From a virus: a stretch of 35,470 nt of DNA. The DNA lies in IMG/VR virus record IMGVR_UViG_3300036795_000051, positions 1-35,470 of that record; one strand, given 5' to 3'. This document shows positions 21,975 to 30,296 of the stretch, one piece after another. A program made the position numbers and the translations under genes. The notes under the pieces were generated by a model. The model saw only the letters and a program-made list of their open reading frames with translations, searched no databases and was not told the DNA's origin. Within the stretch, counting starts at the first letter, position 1. Each line of letters begins with the position of its first letter.

Positions 21975-22433
21975 TCAGCCCTGCTCGCCGACGGAACTGT
22001 CCGCGATCAGGCCCTCAAGGTGGTCGTGCGCGGTGGCGTCGTAGGTCGGCGTCTCGCTCTCGCCGATCTCGGCGTCGTAGCCGCGCGCGGTCCCGTCCTG
22101 CTCACCGGTCTCGCCGTTGAGCGCCGCGGTGTGTGCTTCCGCCGCGGCGTCGTAGTCGTACTCACCGGCCCTGACGCAATCCACACCGAAGGTGGCGCTT
22201 CGATAGCCGGTCGGGGGGCGCCGGTCGGCGTGGCGGCCATCGGCGTGCCGCTGCGCGGTGTGGTGTCCCACGGGATCGGACAGTTCGTCCAGGGCCGGTG
22301 AGCCCACCGGGCGCAGGCCACGCTGAACCGCGTCTTGGACCAGGTTCTCGATGCGCGTATCGGTGACCAGGTTCTCGGCGGTGGCGTTGAGGCCAACCCG
22401 GTAGGTCTGCTGGTGGCGGATGATTTCTGGCAT
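21975..22433 (-). CDS. Unknown protein after the major capsid gene
   Basis: 152 residues. Begins MPEIIRHQQTYRVGLNATAE, a likely structured part, followed by His/Arg and Asp/Glu/Ala/Thr-rich low-complexity sequence (YDAEIGESETPTYDATAHDH) likely to be disordered. A good ribosome site (GAAGGA) precedes the ATG. It may be a head-associated decoration or an internal linker protein; the family is not recognised. Confidence 0.6.
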   Translation of the reverse strand: MPEIIRHQQTYRVGLNATAENLVTDTRIENLVQDAVQRGLRPVGSPALDELSDPVGHHTAQRHADGRHADRRPPTGYRSATFGVDCVRAGEYDYDAAAEAHTAALNGETGEQDGTARGYDAEIGESETPTYDATAHDHLEGLIADSSVGEQG

Positions 22434-22454
22434 GTCTCAAGTCCTTCCCGGGGT

Positions 22455-22488
22455 GTGGCCGCCCGACCCTTGGGCATCGGGCGGCCAC
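22455..22488 (-). terminator. Strong hairpin after the major capsid gene
   Basis: GTGGCCGCCCGA (22455-22466) pairs perfectly with TCGGGCGGCCAC (22477-22488): 12 GC-rich pairs, 10-base loop, five bases after the capsid stop in the direction of transcription. Partial termination or 3'-end protection here would raise capsid mRNA over downstream genes. Confidence 0.7.
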
Positions 22489-22492
22489 TGGC

Positions 22493-23623
22493 TCAGCCGA
22501 CGTGGACGCTCTGCCATTCGACCATGGAGAACGCCTGAACGGTGCCCGGGGCTGCCGCGCGGCGCATCCTGGCCTTCAGGATCGACTGATCTTGCAGGGC
22601 CGCCAGGCCGTTGCGCCCGTCGATGTAGACCGACTCGGGGCCCGACCGGATGCCGTTGAGCATGTACTTGCTTGATGCGAACATCATCAGCGGGTTGCCG
22701 GTCGGCGCGCCGGTCGCGCCCGCCGACAGGCGCATGCCGTGGCTGAGCTTGAGCGGGTGGCCGAACAGCAGGTAGTTGGTGCCGCCCTGACCGCCGCCCG
22801 GGAACCCCGAGCTGGACTCCTGGAAGATCGGGTGGCCCTGACCGTCGACGGTCTCGCGCAGCGCTTCCTTGAAGAACGGGTGGCAGACGCAGATCAGGGT
22901 CTCTTCGTCGTAGAAATCGCTCTGCTCGATCTGACCGAGGGCCTTGGACATCAGGTTGTAGAAGTAGCTCAGCGTGCCGCTGGCGCTGGCCGGAAGCACC
23001 TTGTTGATGTTGGTGCCGCCGACGTAGGCGGAGTCGGTGCCGGTGCCGTTCTGGGTGAGCTGGTAGTACACCGAGTCGAACGCCAGGTGGCCACCGTCCG
23101 GGACGGTGTAGCTCGACTTGGCCGCCGAGACCGCCATGGATGAGTTGTCGTAGAGCTTCGCGACGCTGGTGCCCCAGGCGTTCATCTTGGAGGACAGCGT
23201 GTCGGCCAGGGTGTCGGCGATGTCTTCCTCGTCGATGCGGAACGCGTCACCGAACTTCTGCACGGTGAGCAGCACGTCATCGTTGGCGCCGCTGTCCTCG
23301 GGGTAGGTGCCACCCTTGGAGATCGCCTGCGCGCTCGCTCCGCCGTCACGCGGGGTGCTGCGTAGGTAGGTGGTCATCGGCACCCGCTGGCCATAGGCTT
23401 CCCAGGCGCTGTTCTGGGTAACCTTCTGGATCACCGAGGAACCGAATTCCTCCGGCAGCCAGTCGGTGAAATCCTGAGGCGCGCCACCGGCCTGGGCATA
23501 GATCGGCTTGCCGCTGGGCAAGTAATCGAGGATGTCGCCCGCGTCGTGGGTGGGAACGTGCATGAGCGCTTCGCGCTGCATGTGCTCCGGCAGCTCGTTG
23601 AACGCGTCGTAATTGGTGGGCAC
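22493..23623 (-). CDS. Major capsid protein (HK97 fold)
   Basis: 376 residues from GTG 23623 with AGGAG in place. The pattern follows the HK97 family: N-terminal helix (MQREALMHVP), E-loop-like region (QRVPMTTYLRST), the spine helix DVLLTVQKFGDAFRIDEEDI with DTLADTLSSKMNAW, and C-terminal A-domain strands (NYLLFGHPLKLSHG, NPLMMFASSKYML). No N-terminal delta domain is obvious; a separate scaffold is encoded upstream. A long untranslated leader with a hairpin and a strong downstream hairpin suggest this message is processed or specially stabilised. Confidence 0.88.
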   Translation of the reverse strand: MPTNYDAFNELPEHMQREALMHVPTHDAGDILDYLPSGKPIYAQAGGAPQDFTDWLPEEFGSSVIQKVTQNSAWEAYGQRVPMTTYLRSTPRDGGASAQAISKGGTYPEDSGANDDVLLTVQKFGDAFRIDEEDIADTLADTLSSKMNAWGTSVAKLYDNSSMAVSAAKSSYTVPDGGHLAFDSVYYQLTQNGTGTDSAYVGGTNINKVLPASASGTLSYFYNLMSKALGQIEQSDFYDEETLICVCHPFFKEALRETVDGQGHPIFQESSSGFPGGGQGGTNYLLFGHPLKLSHGMRLSAGATGAPTGNPLMMFASSKYMLNGIRSGPESVYIDGRNGLAALQDQSILKARMRRAAAPGTVQAFSMVEWQSVHVG

Positions 23624-23753
23624 AGCGCACTCCTGTGTGGTTGAGGGTTGGTATCGCTACCGACCGGTAACCATCACGGTGTGCCGCGTCGTGATCGCCC
23701 ATCACGGGCCTTGACCATTGCACCACCCGGGCGCGGTGATCATTCGCAGGGTA

Positions 23754-23787
23754 GCACGCGTGTACCAAGCCACTGGTACACGCGTGC
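23754..23787 (-). promoter_or_regulatory. Perfect 14-bp hairpin in the capsid leader
   Basis: GCACGCGTGTACCA (23754-23767) pairs exactly with TGGTACACGCGTGC (23774-23787) around a 6-base loop. A second small hairpin (CGTGAT/ATCACG, 23690-23706) lies further along the capsid leader. The 176-base gap 23624-23799 contains no gene. Candidates: RNase processing site, attenuator, or a protein-binding palindrome. Confidence 0.6.
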
Positions 23788-23799
23788 CAAGTGCTGCCG

Positions 23800-23889
23800 C
23801 TACGGCCTGCGCCAGGTGGGAACCATCCCGATGAACAGCAGCACCGCGATGATCAGCAGCAGGATGTTCGTCACCAGTAGGGTGTCCAT
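23800..23889 (-). CDS. 29-residue single-span membrane peptide
   Basis: ATG 23889, stop TAG 23802-23800, GGAG nine bases upstream, and only four bases after the scaffold gene stop. The peptide is one membrane helix (about residues 4-22, LLVTNILLLIIAVLLFIGM) followed by PTW and a basic RRP end. The hydrophobic run ending in G-x-x-PTW resembles the start of DUF3309-type bacterial micropeptides. A membrane peptide between scaffold and capsid genes is unexpected; it could be a regulator of lysis or host membrane stress. Confidence 0.6.
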   Translation of the reverse strand: MDTLLVTNILLLIIAVLLFIGMVPTWRRP

Positions 23890-23893
23890 ACGG

Positions 23894-24553
23894 TCACGCT
23901 CCGTTCACGATCTGCGCCCAGCGGCTGGCACTGGACTTCGTCCGGGCGAAGTCATCATCCCCCGGCGCGCCCGTGTTCGGACCACCCGCCCGGCCTGCCG
24001 TGGTGACGCGGCCCGCGCGCGGCTTGCCGCCGCTGCCCCCGTCACCGTCTGCCGGGGTAAAGAATTCCGGGAAGTCCGCCTTGAGCGTCTCGATCTGTTC
24101 AGTCAGGCCGTCGATCTCCCCGTCGTCGTCCAGCTCGATCGCCGAGCGGTCGATCATGCGCAGCGCCCGCGCGATCCGGTCTTTCGACGGGTTCTGGAAC
24201 CCGGCCGAAGCCAGCTCCGCGCGCACCTGAGCGTTGACCGCCGTGGTCTTGAGGTGTTCCAGCGCCTTCGCGGTCTTGCTGTCGGTGGCGCTGCCGCTCG
24301 CCGCCGGGGCCGCGCTCGGGGTGGGCGTGCCGTTGCCGGTGCCATCGCCCTCGCCTGCCGCGGCCTTCGCGCGCAGGCGCCACTTCGCGGCTTCGCCGTT
24401 CACCTTGGTCAGTCGCGCCAGCAGCGCATCGTGTTCCTCGCGCGTCGGTGCGGTCCAGCCGTTGCCGTCGTTGGTGCCCCCGTCACCGCCAGCAGGCGGG
24501 GTGGTGTTCGGCGGAGTGGGCACGGGCGGGGTGGTGGGTGTGGGGCTGCTCAT
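23894..24553 (-). CDS. Capsid scaffolding protein
   Basis: 219 residues from ATG 24553. Pro/Thr/Gly-rich N-terminus, a charged helix (REEHDALLARLTKVNGEAAK and following Arg/Lys/Ala), a disordered Gly/Thr/Ala stretch, a second helical part (KALEHLKTTAVNAQVRAELA, DRIARALRMIDRSAIEL, LTEQIETLKADFPEFF) and a Gly/Arg-rich end. This composition and the place between MuF and capsid genes are typical of scaffold proteins. A GTG three codons upstream lies on the ribosome site and is less likely. Confidence 0.75.
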   Translation of the reverse strand: MSSPTPTTPPVPTPPNTTPPAGGDGGTNDGNGWTAPTREEHDALLARLTKVNGEAAKWRLRAKAAAGEGDGTGNGTPTPSAAPAASGSATDSKTAKALEHLKTTAVNAQVRAELASAGFQNPSKDRIARALRMIDRSAIELDDDGEIDGLTEQIETLKADFPEFFTPADGDGGSGGKPRAGRVTTAGRAGGPNTGAPGDDDFARTKSSASRWAQIVNGA

Positions 24554-24577
24554 CACGAGCACCTTTCGTTGGGCCGG

Positions 24578-25555
24578 TCACCTGGACCGGGTGGTGAACA
24601 CCCCGGACAGCAGTTGCTTCCGGGTTCGAGCCAGAACGGTCTTCGGTGCGCCAGTACCTGCCTCTACCAGGCGCCGGGCCGCGCGCGTGCGCTGCGACAC
24701 CGACTCACTGGGCAACGCCAGGCCGATCACCACCGAGCGTTGCGCCTCCCGGCGCAGCGCCTCCGGCAGGGACAGGCCCGGGCCTTCGTGACCGAGGTAG
24801 ACGACCAGGTGGCATCGGCAGTTCGGATGCCGGGGCGGCGCTTCCAGCGGAGGCGAGGGCCACACCGGGAGCTGCTTCGTCTCGCCGAACGCGCGCCGGG
24901 CGTCGAACTCGCCATTCTCATCGGCGAGCTGGCCGGACTGGGCGAGGCAGTACAGGCAGGCGTTGCGCTCCGCCACCCACATCACCCGGGCACCGGCTGC
25001 CCTGGCCTGCGCGTGTACCGCCATGTTGGCCGCACGCATCACGCTGCCCGTGCCGACCCGCTCGGCGTAGTGTGCCGCCGAGTTGGCGGCCGCGATCGCG
25101 TTCGTGAGCTTCGGCAGGGTGCCCGCCGTGGTGGCCAGCTTCTGGCCGACCTCCAGACGCGCGATAATCACCCCGTCCAGCTCGGTGATCGCGTCGTAGA
25201 CGTCGCGCGGCACGGTCACCGGCACCGGGGTGATGCCTGCCTGGTTCGCGCCCAGGTGCGCACCGAGCGTGGCCGCGCGCTCGACATCCTGGCGGAGCTG
25301 CGCTACCGCGGCCGTGGTGCTGATGTTGGCCAGGCCGGTGACCACCTGCTCCTGGATCCGGACCAGCGCGGCATGCTCGGCGTCGGTGACCGGCACGGCG
25401 GACGCGGGGCCGATCAGCGCGTGCCACGCGTCGATGATCGCTTTCAGCAGGCCGGTGACGGTACGCCGGATCGCCGCCCCAACATCGTGCACCACCTGAT
25501 GCTCTAGCGCGATGATCGCGTCCCCGTCCCGGCGGGTGGACGCCAGGTCAGCCAT
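24578..25555 (-). CDS. MuF-like capsid morphogenesis protein
   Basis: 325 residues from ATG 25555, overlapping the portal gene by eight bases. The MuF signature lies near residues 200-255: ERNACLYCLAQSGQ and then PPRHPNCRCHLVVY, with the C-x2-C and HPxCxC arrangement. The first 200 residues are helical (VRIQEQVVTGLANISTTAA). MuF-type proteins contact the portal and can be injected; in some phages the C-terminus carries a toxin. Here the C-terminal part after the motif is short and basic (RTRKQLLSGVFTTRSR), with no toxin domain seen. Confidence 0.8.
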   Translation of the reverse strand: MADLASTRRDGDAIIALEHQVVHDVGAAIRRTVTGLLKAIIDAWHALIGPASAVPVTDAEHAALVRIQEQVVTGLANISTTAAVAQLRQDVERAATLGAHLGANQAGITPVPVTVPRDVYDAITELDGVIIARLEVGQKLATTAGTLPKLTNAIAAANSAAHYAERVGTGSVMRAANMAVHAQARAAGARVMWVAERNACLYCLAQSGQLADENGEFDARRAFGETKQLPVWPSPPLEAPPRHPNCRCHLVVYLGHEGPGLSLPEALRREAQRSVVIGLALPSESVSQRTRAARRLVEAGTGAPKTVLARTRKQLLSGVFTTRSR

Positions 25556-27323
25556 TGTTGCCGCCTTCGATGGCCGCGGTGTCGTCCGCGTCGTCGTCCG
25601 GCACGCCACCCCGGTCGTCTTCGTCCGGCTCGGCGTGGCCCTGGTCTTCCGGCGGCATGCCCGGGATGCCTTCGTCTTGGGTGGGGTCGACCGACAGCAC
25701 GCCTGACACCAGCGCCTGGACCTGTTCGTCTGACAGCGAACCGCTGACGACGGCCGTCCCGAACTGCGCCATAGCGAGCGAGAGCGTGGAGAGCATGTTG
25801 ATCCGCTGCTCCAGATCGGCGTCACCGAAGCGCAGCCAGGCGTTGACCTGTGTCGCGGTGTAGCCCGCCTCCTGCAACAGTTGGTGGCGCGGCACGCCGA
25901 GCGTTTCCTTCGCGGCCAGCACGGCCAGCCCGGCCGTGTCGTTGATGACCTCCGCCGGCGCCCACAGCGCGGTGATATCCGGGTCGGTGTGGCCCATCGC
26001 GGACAAGCAGAAGGTCAGCATCTTGGCCAGCTCGGCGCCGTAGGCGCGCTGCCGGTCCCGCACCTTCTTGACGAACGGGCCCTCCAGCATCCGTTGCGTG
26101 CCTTCGGCCGGAGTGATGCCGGAGACCGTGAACATGCGGCTGGGCGTGGTGGAGATCTGCGCGCCGAACTCCAGGTAGGTCATCATCGGCGCGGTGAACA
26201 CGCTCGGGTCAGCCTGGTCGAACTGGCCGACCTCGGTGATGCCCTTCAGGAACCACACGTTGCCCGCGTCCGCGTTGAGCTGGGAGCGCGGATCGGCACC
26301 CGAGACGCCAGTCTTGCCGGTCTGCATGGAGAAAGAGAACTCGTCCTCGTCCGACTCGGCGGGCTCGGACGTGGCATCGGCCGCGGCTTCCAGGGCGTAG
26401 CGCTGGGGGAATGCCTGGTAGTCGACGCTGGCCATGTGCGACATGATCAGCTTGTTGATCGCGTCCTGTGGGCCGAAGAACCCGTGGTGTTCCGGCATGC
26501 CGTAGGGGCGCTGGTTGCGGAAGTGGAAGACCGGGATCTCGCCGAACGGGTTCGGGATCGGCCACTCCTGGTCATCCTCCGGCGCGTTCGGGTCGATGTA
26601 GCGCTGCCAGTTGTCCCGGGTGGCCTTCTGCGGTGCGCTGGTACCGGTGATGGTGCTCTGCGACGCACGCGAGACGTAGCACTCGATCCGGTCGGTGTAG
26701 TAGAGATCCAGCCGGAACCGCTCGCCGATCTTCCACATCTTCGCGGCGAAGCGCTTGACGCGCGGGTTCTCCTCATCGTAGAAGACGCGGGTGGTCAGCG
26801 GTGAGTTGTAGTGCACGTCCATCATCGAGTACGGGCCATCGCCCGTTCCGTCCGCGTCTGTCGACGGCCAGCAGATCAGGTAGGCGTCCCCGAACTCGCC
26901 GGCGCGCAGCAGCAGGTTGGGCAGCTCGAACTCCAGTTCGTTGTGCTGCCACAGATCATCCAGCGTCTCCTGCTCGTCCGGGTCGATGGACGAGACACCC
27001 GACAGTTCCAGGCGGTTGGCGACCGCATCGACGGGGATCTTGGCGAAGTTGAAGCGGAAGCCGATGCCGGTACGCGCGATCGCCCGGCGCATGCGGATCG
27101 AGGAGAACGCTTCCATGGTGCGCGCGTCGTAGTAGTTGCCCGCCTGCTTGTAGGCGACGTTGCCCTTGCGGATCGCGTCCACCGCGATCCCGACGTCGGT
27201 GCCGTCCTGGTCGTTGCCGGGACCGCGCGGGAAGTTCGCGACGCTCGCCGCGCCCACGGCGAGGTTCTCCCGGCTGATCGCGTTCGGGTCGGTGCTGCCA
27301 CCGGCTGCGCCCGGAATGGTCAT
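25548..27323 (-). CDS. Portal protein (SPP1 gp6-like)
   Basis: 591 residues, start ATG 27323 with GGAG upstream. Family features: RMRRAIARTGIGFRFNFAKIP and AVANRLELSGV in the N-terminal wing, the clip/stem region with EIPVFHFRNQRPYGMPEHHG and DAINKLIMSHMASVDYQAFP, then FLKGITEVGQFDQADPSVF, and an acidic C-terminus (PDEDDRGGVPDDDADD). Order terminase-portal-MuF is standard. Makes the dodecameric DNA channel of the head. Confidence 0.9.
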   Translation of the reverse strand: MTIPGAAGGSTDPNAISRENLAVGAASVANFPRGPGNDQDGTDVGIAVDAIRKGNVAYKQAGNYYDARTMEAFSSIRMRRAIARTGIGFRFNFAKIPVDAVANRLELSGVSSIDPDEQETLDDLWQHNELEFELPNLLLRAGEFGDAYLICWPSTDADGTGDGPYSMMDVHYNSPLTTRVFYDEENPRVKRFAAKMWKIGERFRLDLYYTDRIECYVSRASQSTITGTSAPQKATRDNWQRYIDPNAPEDDQEWPIPNPFGEIPVFHFRNQRPYGMPEHHGFFGPQDAINKLIMSHMASVDYQAFPQRYALEAAADATSEPAESDEDEFSFSMQTGKTGVSGADPRSQLNADAGNVWFLKGITEVGQFDQADPSVFTAPMMTYLEFGAQISTTPSRMFTVSGITPAEGTQRMLEGPFVKKVRDRQRAYGAELAKMLTFCLSAMGHTDPDITALWAPAEVINDTAGLAVLAAKETLGVPRHQLLQEAGYTATQVNAWLRFGDADLEQRINMLSTLSLAMAQFGTAVVSGSLSDEQVQALVSGVLSVDPTQDEGIPGMPPEDQGHAEPDEDDRGGVPDDDADDTAAIEGGNNG

Positions 27324-27332
27324 CGTGGTCTC

Positions 27333-28898
27333 CTAGACATAGCTGGCCGACCGGGCGGACGCCGCGGGCCGTCGCTTCGCGGTCAAGAATAGATCGAGAC
27401 CGGCGCCGATCGCGTCGACGATGTCGTCGTGCGGCGCTTTCGGGAAGCCCACCATCTGCGCTTCGGCGTGGCGGAACCGCTGGGCGTGCGTCACCTTGCC
27501 GCGCTGGTAGTGCGCCAGCGCGCGTGCGGCCCGCACTTCCTTCGGCTCGGACTGGTGGATGGCTTTGATCTTGACCGGCAGATCGTGCAGGATCGACTTC
27601 CAGGTGTCGCCACCCTGGTTCGACTCGATGATCACACCCCGGATGAGCGGGAACTGCTCGAGGATCTGCAACACCAGCGCGCGCAACTGGGCGCCCGGCG
27701 GAACGCGCCGGTTCCACACGCCGAGTACCACCGCCTGCCCGTGCACGCGCGAGTAGCCGATCACCGCCAGCGCGGTGTAGTCCGACCTGGACGTGGTGGT
27801 GACCGCGGGGTCGATGGTGAGCACCATCGCGGTCAGGTCCGGCACGTCACCGTAGCGGAAGTCTTCCGGCGCCCAGTACGCGCCGTCCGCGCCCATCGGG
27901 TCGTTCTGGTAGTTCTTCAAGAACGACCGGGTGTGCGCGATCGAGAGCAGCCACGCCAGCGACCACTTGGCTGGCCAGATCGAGCGCTCGGTGCCGGCCT
28001 CCTCGTCCACCAGAATCGCTGGGTAGTAGTGCACGCGGAAGTTCTCATCGCGCACCCAGGCCGCGGGGTCCTCGTCGTTCGGCTGGGTGATCACCTTGAC
28101 CGCGTCGTGGATCACCGATCCCGCCATGGTGACCGTGCCCACGATCACCACCCGGGCGTAGACGGACAGGGGCAGCACCGAGTCGACGATCGCGCCCAGG
28201 CGCTTGTCTTTCAGCGTCGGCGAGTAGTTCTCCTCCGGCGGCTCGATGTCATCCATGATGATCATGTCCGGACGCCGGTCGTCCACCTTGAGGCCCAGCG
28301 ACTTGGTGTCGATGCCGCGCGCGGCGAACACGAACCGGCTCGCCGAGATGAACATGGCCTGGTTGTCTGCCTCCGGCGCGCCGGACTGCCGACGTGCGGG
28401 CTTGCACAGGTCAGGGAAATCCACGCGCAGCGCGGCGTTGGTCTCCAGCTCATGCTTGAACGTGGCGAGATGTGTCTCCGCCTGGGTAGCCGCGTCGGAG
28501 AAAGCGACGATGAACCGAAGGTGCCGGTGCGCGGCGGCCCACATCGGTAAGATCAAAAAGAACCACGTCGTCTTACCGCACCCGCGCGGCGCGACGTAGA
28601 CGTCACGATGCTGCGCGGGCTCAGTGCCGGGCACCGTCCACTGGAGAGCCTTGTCGATGATGTCCTCATGGAACTCCGACAGCGTGATGTGGTGGTCGGT
28701 GTCGGGTGAGCGCAGGTGGTGCGGCAGGTAGATCAACGCGAAGATCAGCGGATCCATTTCGGACAGTGCCCGGCGGCCGCGCGGATCGTCGAGCAGCGGT
28801 TCAAACTCCAGCATGTGATCCAGCGCGCGAGCGAGCCGGTCACCGACGGTCCCGACGTCAGCGACCGGCTCGGCGTCGAGGGTATCAGCCGCTGGCAT
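27333..28898 (-). CDS. Terminase large subunit
   Basis: 521 residues from ATG 28898. ATPase: Walker A APRGCGKTT (103-111), Walker B MIIMDDIE (212-219), followed by the GTVTMAGS coupling motif. Nuclease: Asp363 in LTIDPAVTTT, Glu425 in VIIESNQGG, and Asp491/Asp492 with Asp495 in PHDDIVDAIGAG, the RNase H-like metal site. Packages DNA into the prohead and cuts it. Whether packaging is cos- or pac-type cannot be read here, since there is little non-coding DNA near the terminase genes. Preceded by a small overlapping gene. Confidence 0.93.
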   Translation of the reverse strand: MPAADTLDAEPVADVGTVGDRLARALDHMLEFEPLLDDPRGRRALSEMDPLIFALIYLPHHLRSPDTDHHITLSEFHEDIIDKALQWTVPGTEPAQHRDVYVAPRGCGKTTWFFLILPMWAAAHRHLRFIVAFSDAATQAETHLATFKHELETNAALRVDFPDLCKPARRQSGAPEADNQAMFISASRFVFAARGIDTKSLGLKVDDRRPDMIIMDDIEPPEENYSPTLKDKRLGAIVDSVLPLSVYARVVIVGTVTMAGSVIHDAVKVITQPNDEDPAAWVRDENFRVHYYPAILVDEEAGTERSIWPAKWSLAWLLSIAHTRSFLKNYQNDPMGADGAYWAPEDFRYGDVPDLTAMVLTIDPAVTTTSRSDYTALAVIGYSRVHGQAVVLGVWNRRVPPGAQLRALVLQILEQFPLIRGVIIESNQGGDTWKSILHDLPVKIKAIHQSEPKEVRAARALAHYQRGKVTHAQRFRHAEAQMVGFPKAPHDDIVDAIGAGLDLFLTAKRRPAASARSASYV

Positions 28899-29103
28899 TG
28901 GCAGTGATCCCTGCTGTGACACTGCCGTTGGCGTGCTCGGTGAACGTGACCCGGCGGGTGGCGACCAGTTCCGTTTCGGTGAACGTGGCCACGCTGTCCG
29001 GGTAGTGACGCTCCAGCAGCGCGGCGATGACAGCCGCGATCGTCTCGGACGCGTGCGGCACCTGCGTCGCGGGCAGCGGCTTGATGGCCCGGTCACTGGT
29101 CAC
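28885..29103 (-). CDS. Small protein between terminase subunits
   Basis: 72 residues from GTG 29103, overlapping both neighbours (11 bases with the small terminase gene, 14 with the large). Contains a helix (ETIAAVIAALLERHYPDS) followed by strands (TFTETELVATRRVTFTEHAN). No family recognised. Double overlap and coding-like composition support it. Confidence 0.6.
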   Translation of the reverse strand: MTSDRAIKPLPATQVPHASETIAAVIAALLERHYPDSVATFTETELVATRRVTFTEHANGSVTAGITANASG

Positions 29104-29635
29104 TGCGGACGTCCTCTCGCGACTGCTTGTTGATCGCCTTCTGTTGCTGGAGTAGCTCCCGGATCGCCAGGTCCTGCTGCGTGACCGTGGAGACCTCTAC
29201 CGTCTGCTGCACCTTGTCCGGCGCGTTGAGACCGAGCAGCTTCGACTTCTGCGCCCACACGTCGCGCAGGGACTTGAACGCCTGCAAGGCGAACGCGTCG
29301 TCTTCCAGCGGCGGTTCACCTTCGCGCAGGTATACCAGGTGGCCTTCGCTGATCGCGTAGTGCTTCTTGGTGAGCAGCTCGCGGATCATCGTTTCCTGCT
29401 CGTCGAACTGGCGCACCATCGTGACCCGGTGCTCGTCCACCGCCTTGGCGGGCTGCGCCTTGATGTTGGTCCAATAGATCTCATGACACTTCTGCGAGCT
29501 GATCGAGTATCGCTTGCCGATGGCCGAAAACGTCTCGCCGTGCTCGTGCCGAACGATGATATCCGCAGCTCGGGCGGCACGTTCACTGATCGTCAATGGT
29601 CCTTGTCTCAACGCCCGTGACCGCTGCGAAGGCAT
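29093..29635 (-). CDS. Terminase small subunit
   Basis: 180 residues from ATG 29635 (GGAGG nine bases upstream). N-terminal helix-turn-helix (AADIIVRHEHGETFSAIGKRY, SISSQKCHEIYW), a central helical region, and a C-terminal coiled part (QQDLAIRELLQQQKAINKQS) suited to ring assembly. It lies two genes before the large subunit. The DNA-binding N-terminus plus oligomerising C-terminus is the usual small terminase plan. An in-frame TTG at 29641 is not needed. Confidence 0.7.
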   Translation of the reverse strand: MPSQRSRALRQGPLTISERAARAADIIVRHEHGETFSAIGKRYSISSQKCHEIYWTNIKAQPAKAVDEHRVTMVRQFDEQETMIRELLTKKHYAISEGHLVYLREGEPPLEDDAFALQAFKSLRDVWAQKSKLLGLNAPDKVQQTVEVSTVTQQDLAIRELLQQQKAINKQSREDVRSDQ

Positions 29636-29637
29636 GA

Positions 29638-29940
29638 TCAACTACCTCCCAGGTGGGTGCGGATCACAGCCGCCGTGCGGGCCGCGCCACCACTGTGCGC
29701 CGAGCCGCCCGCTTTGCCTTTGAGCAGCTTGGCGTGCTCGGCGGTAGACATGCCGGTGGCCGCCTGGTGCAGCTCGGCGGCCAGGCCGTGCGCGCCGGTC
29801 GGCGTGTACTTGCTCAGCAGCGCCACCGCGCGGTTGTAGTCGCCGGGCGTGCCCCAGCCGATCTTCGCCGCGCCAGCGCCGTGAAGCCAGTAATCCCAGA
29901 GCTTGCGGCCCTTGCCCGCTTGCAACCTGCTCACTGCCAT
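29638..29940 (-). CDS. Small structural-region protein, unknown
   Basis: 100 residues. Pattern LWDYWLHGAGAAKIGWGTPGDYNRAV, then LLSKYTPTGAHGLAAELHQAATG, is a widespread actinophage segment that also occurs as a domain attached to larger head proteins; the exact job is not known to me. It precedes the small terminase gene, with start and stop overlaps on both sides. Confidence 0.65.
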   Translation of the reverse strand: MAVSRLQAGKGRKLWDYWLHGAGAAKIGWGTPGDYNRAVALLSKYTPTGAHGLAAELHQAATGMSTAEHAKLLKGKAGGSAHSGGAARTAAVIRTHLGGS

Positions 29941-30281
29941 ATCGGCCTCCCGCTCACTGGGTGCCGCGTCATGACGGGCACCTGCTCATCATCCTCCATA
30001 CCGGCGCGCTGGCGCCGCTCCCGGCGGGCCGCGGCCTCGATGGTGCGGATCGCCCGCACGTCGCCGAGCCGGTCCAGCACCGCCGGGTCGAAGAAGATCC
30101 GCTGCCGGTCAGCGGGTAGGTGCCGCTCCGCCTCGTCCGGGATGTGCCCGGTGGCGCGCAGGTTGAACAGGGTGCGCACCGACACGCCCAGCCGCTCGGC
30201 AGCCTGCTCGCGAGTCAGCAGGCCGTCCGGCACGGGCTTGTGTCCTTGGTTCACGGGCTCGATCTTACCAGGTGATGCCAC
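29931..30281 (-). CDS. MerR/excisionase-type helix-turn-helix protein
   Basis: 116 residues from GTG 30281. The winged helix-turn-helix is clear: LLTREQAAERLGVSVRTLFN (recognition helix around residues 30-45), then a wing with RQRIFFDPAVLDRL. The rest is charged (AAARRERRQRAG). Folds like this serve as Xis proteins, small regulators or DNA architecture factors. It separates the replication gene from the packaging genes, so switching from early to late transcription is a plausible task. It is a candidate reader of the shared operator, but no direct evidence shows this. The start lacks a good ribosome site; a GTG nine codons in is an alternative. Confidence 0.7.
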   Translation of the reverse strand: MASPGKIEPVNQGHKPVPDGLLTREQAAERLGVSVRTLFNLRATGHIPDEAERHLPADRQRIFFDPAVLDRLGDVRAIRTIEAAARRERRQRAGMEDDEQVPVMTRHPVSGRPIWQ

Positions 30282-30296
30282 ATGTTCGCGCTCCGA

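Noticed and set aside
23754-23787. Intrinsic terminator of the scaffold operon
   Set aside because: Not excluded, but no T-tract follows and the capsid gene needs transcription through it; listed as a regulatory hairpin instead.
23648-25507. Long plus-strand reading frame of about 619 codons
   Set aside because: It lies opposite clear scaffold and MuF genes, has Arg/Gly/His-rich low-complexity text and no ribosome site. It is a by-product of high GC.
24578-25555. Toxin domain at the MuF C-terminus
   Set aside because: Only about 70 basic residues follow the HPxCxC motif, with no recognisable toxin motif.
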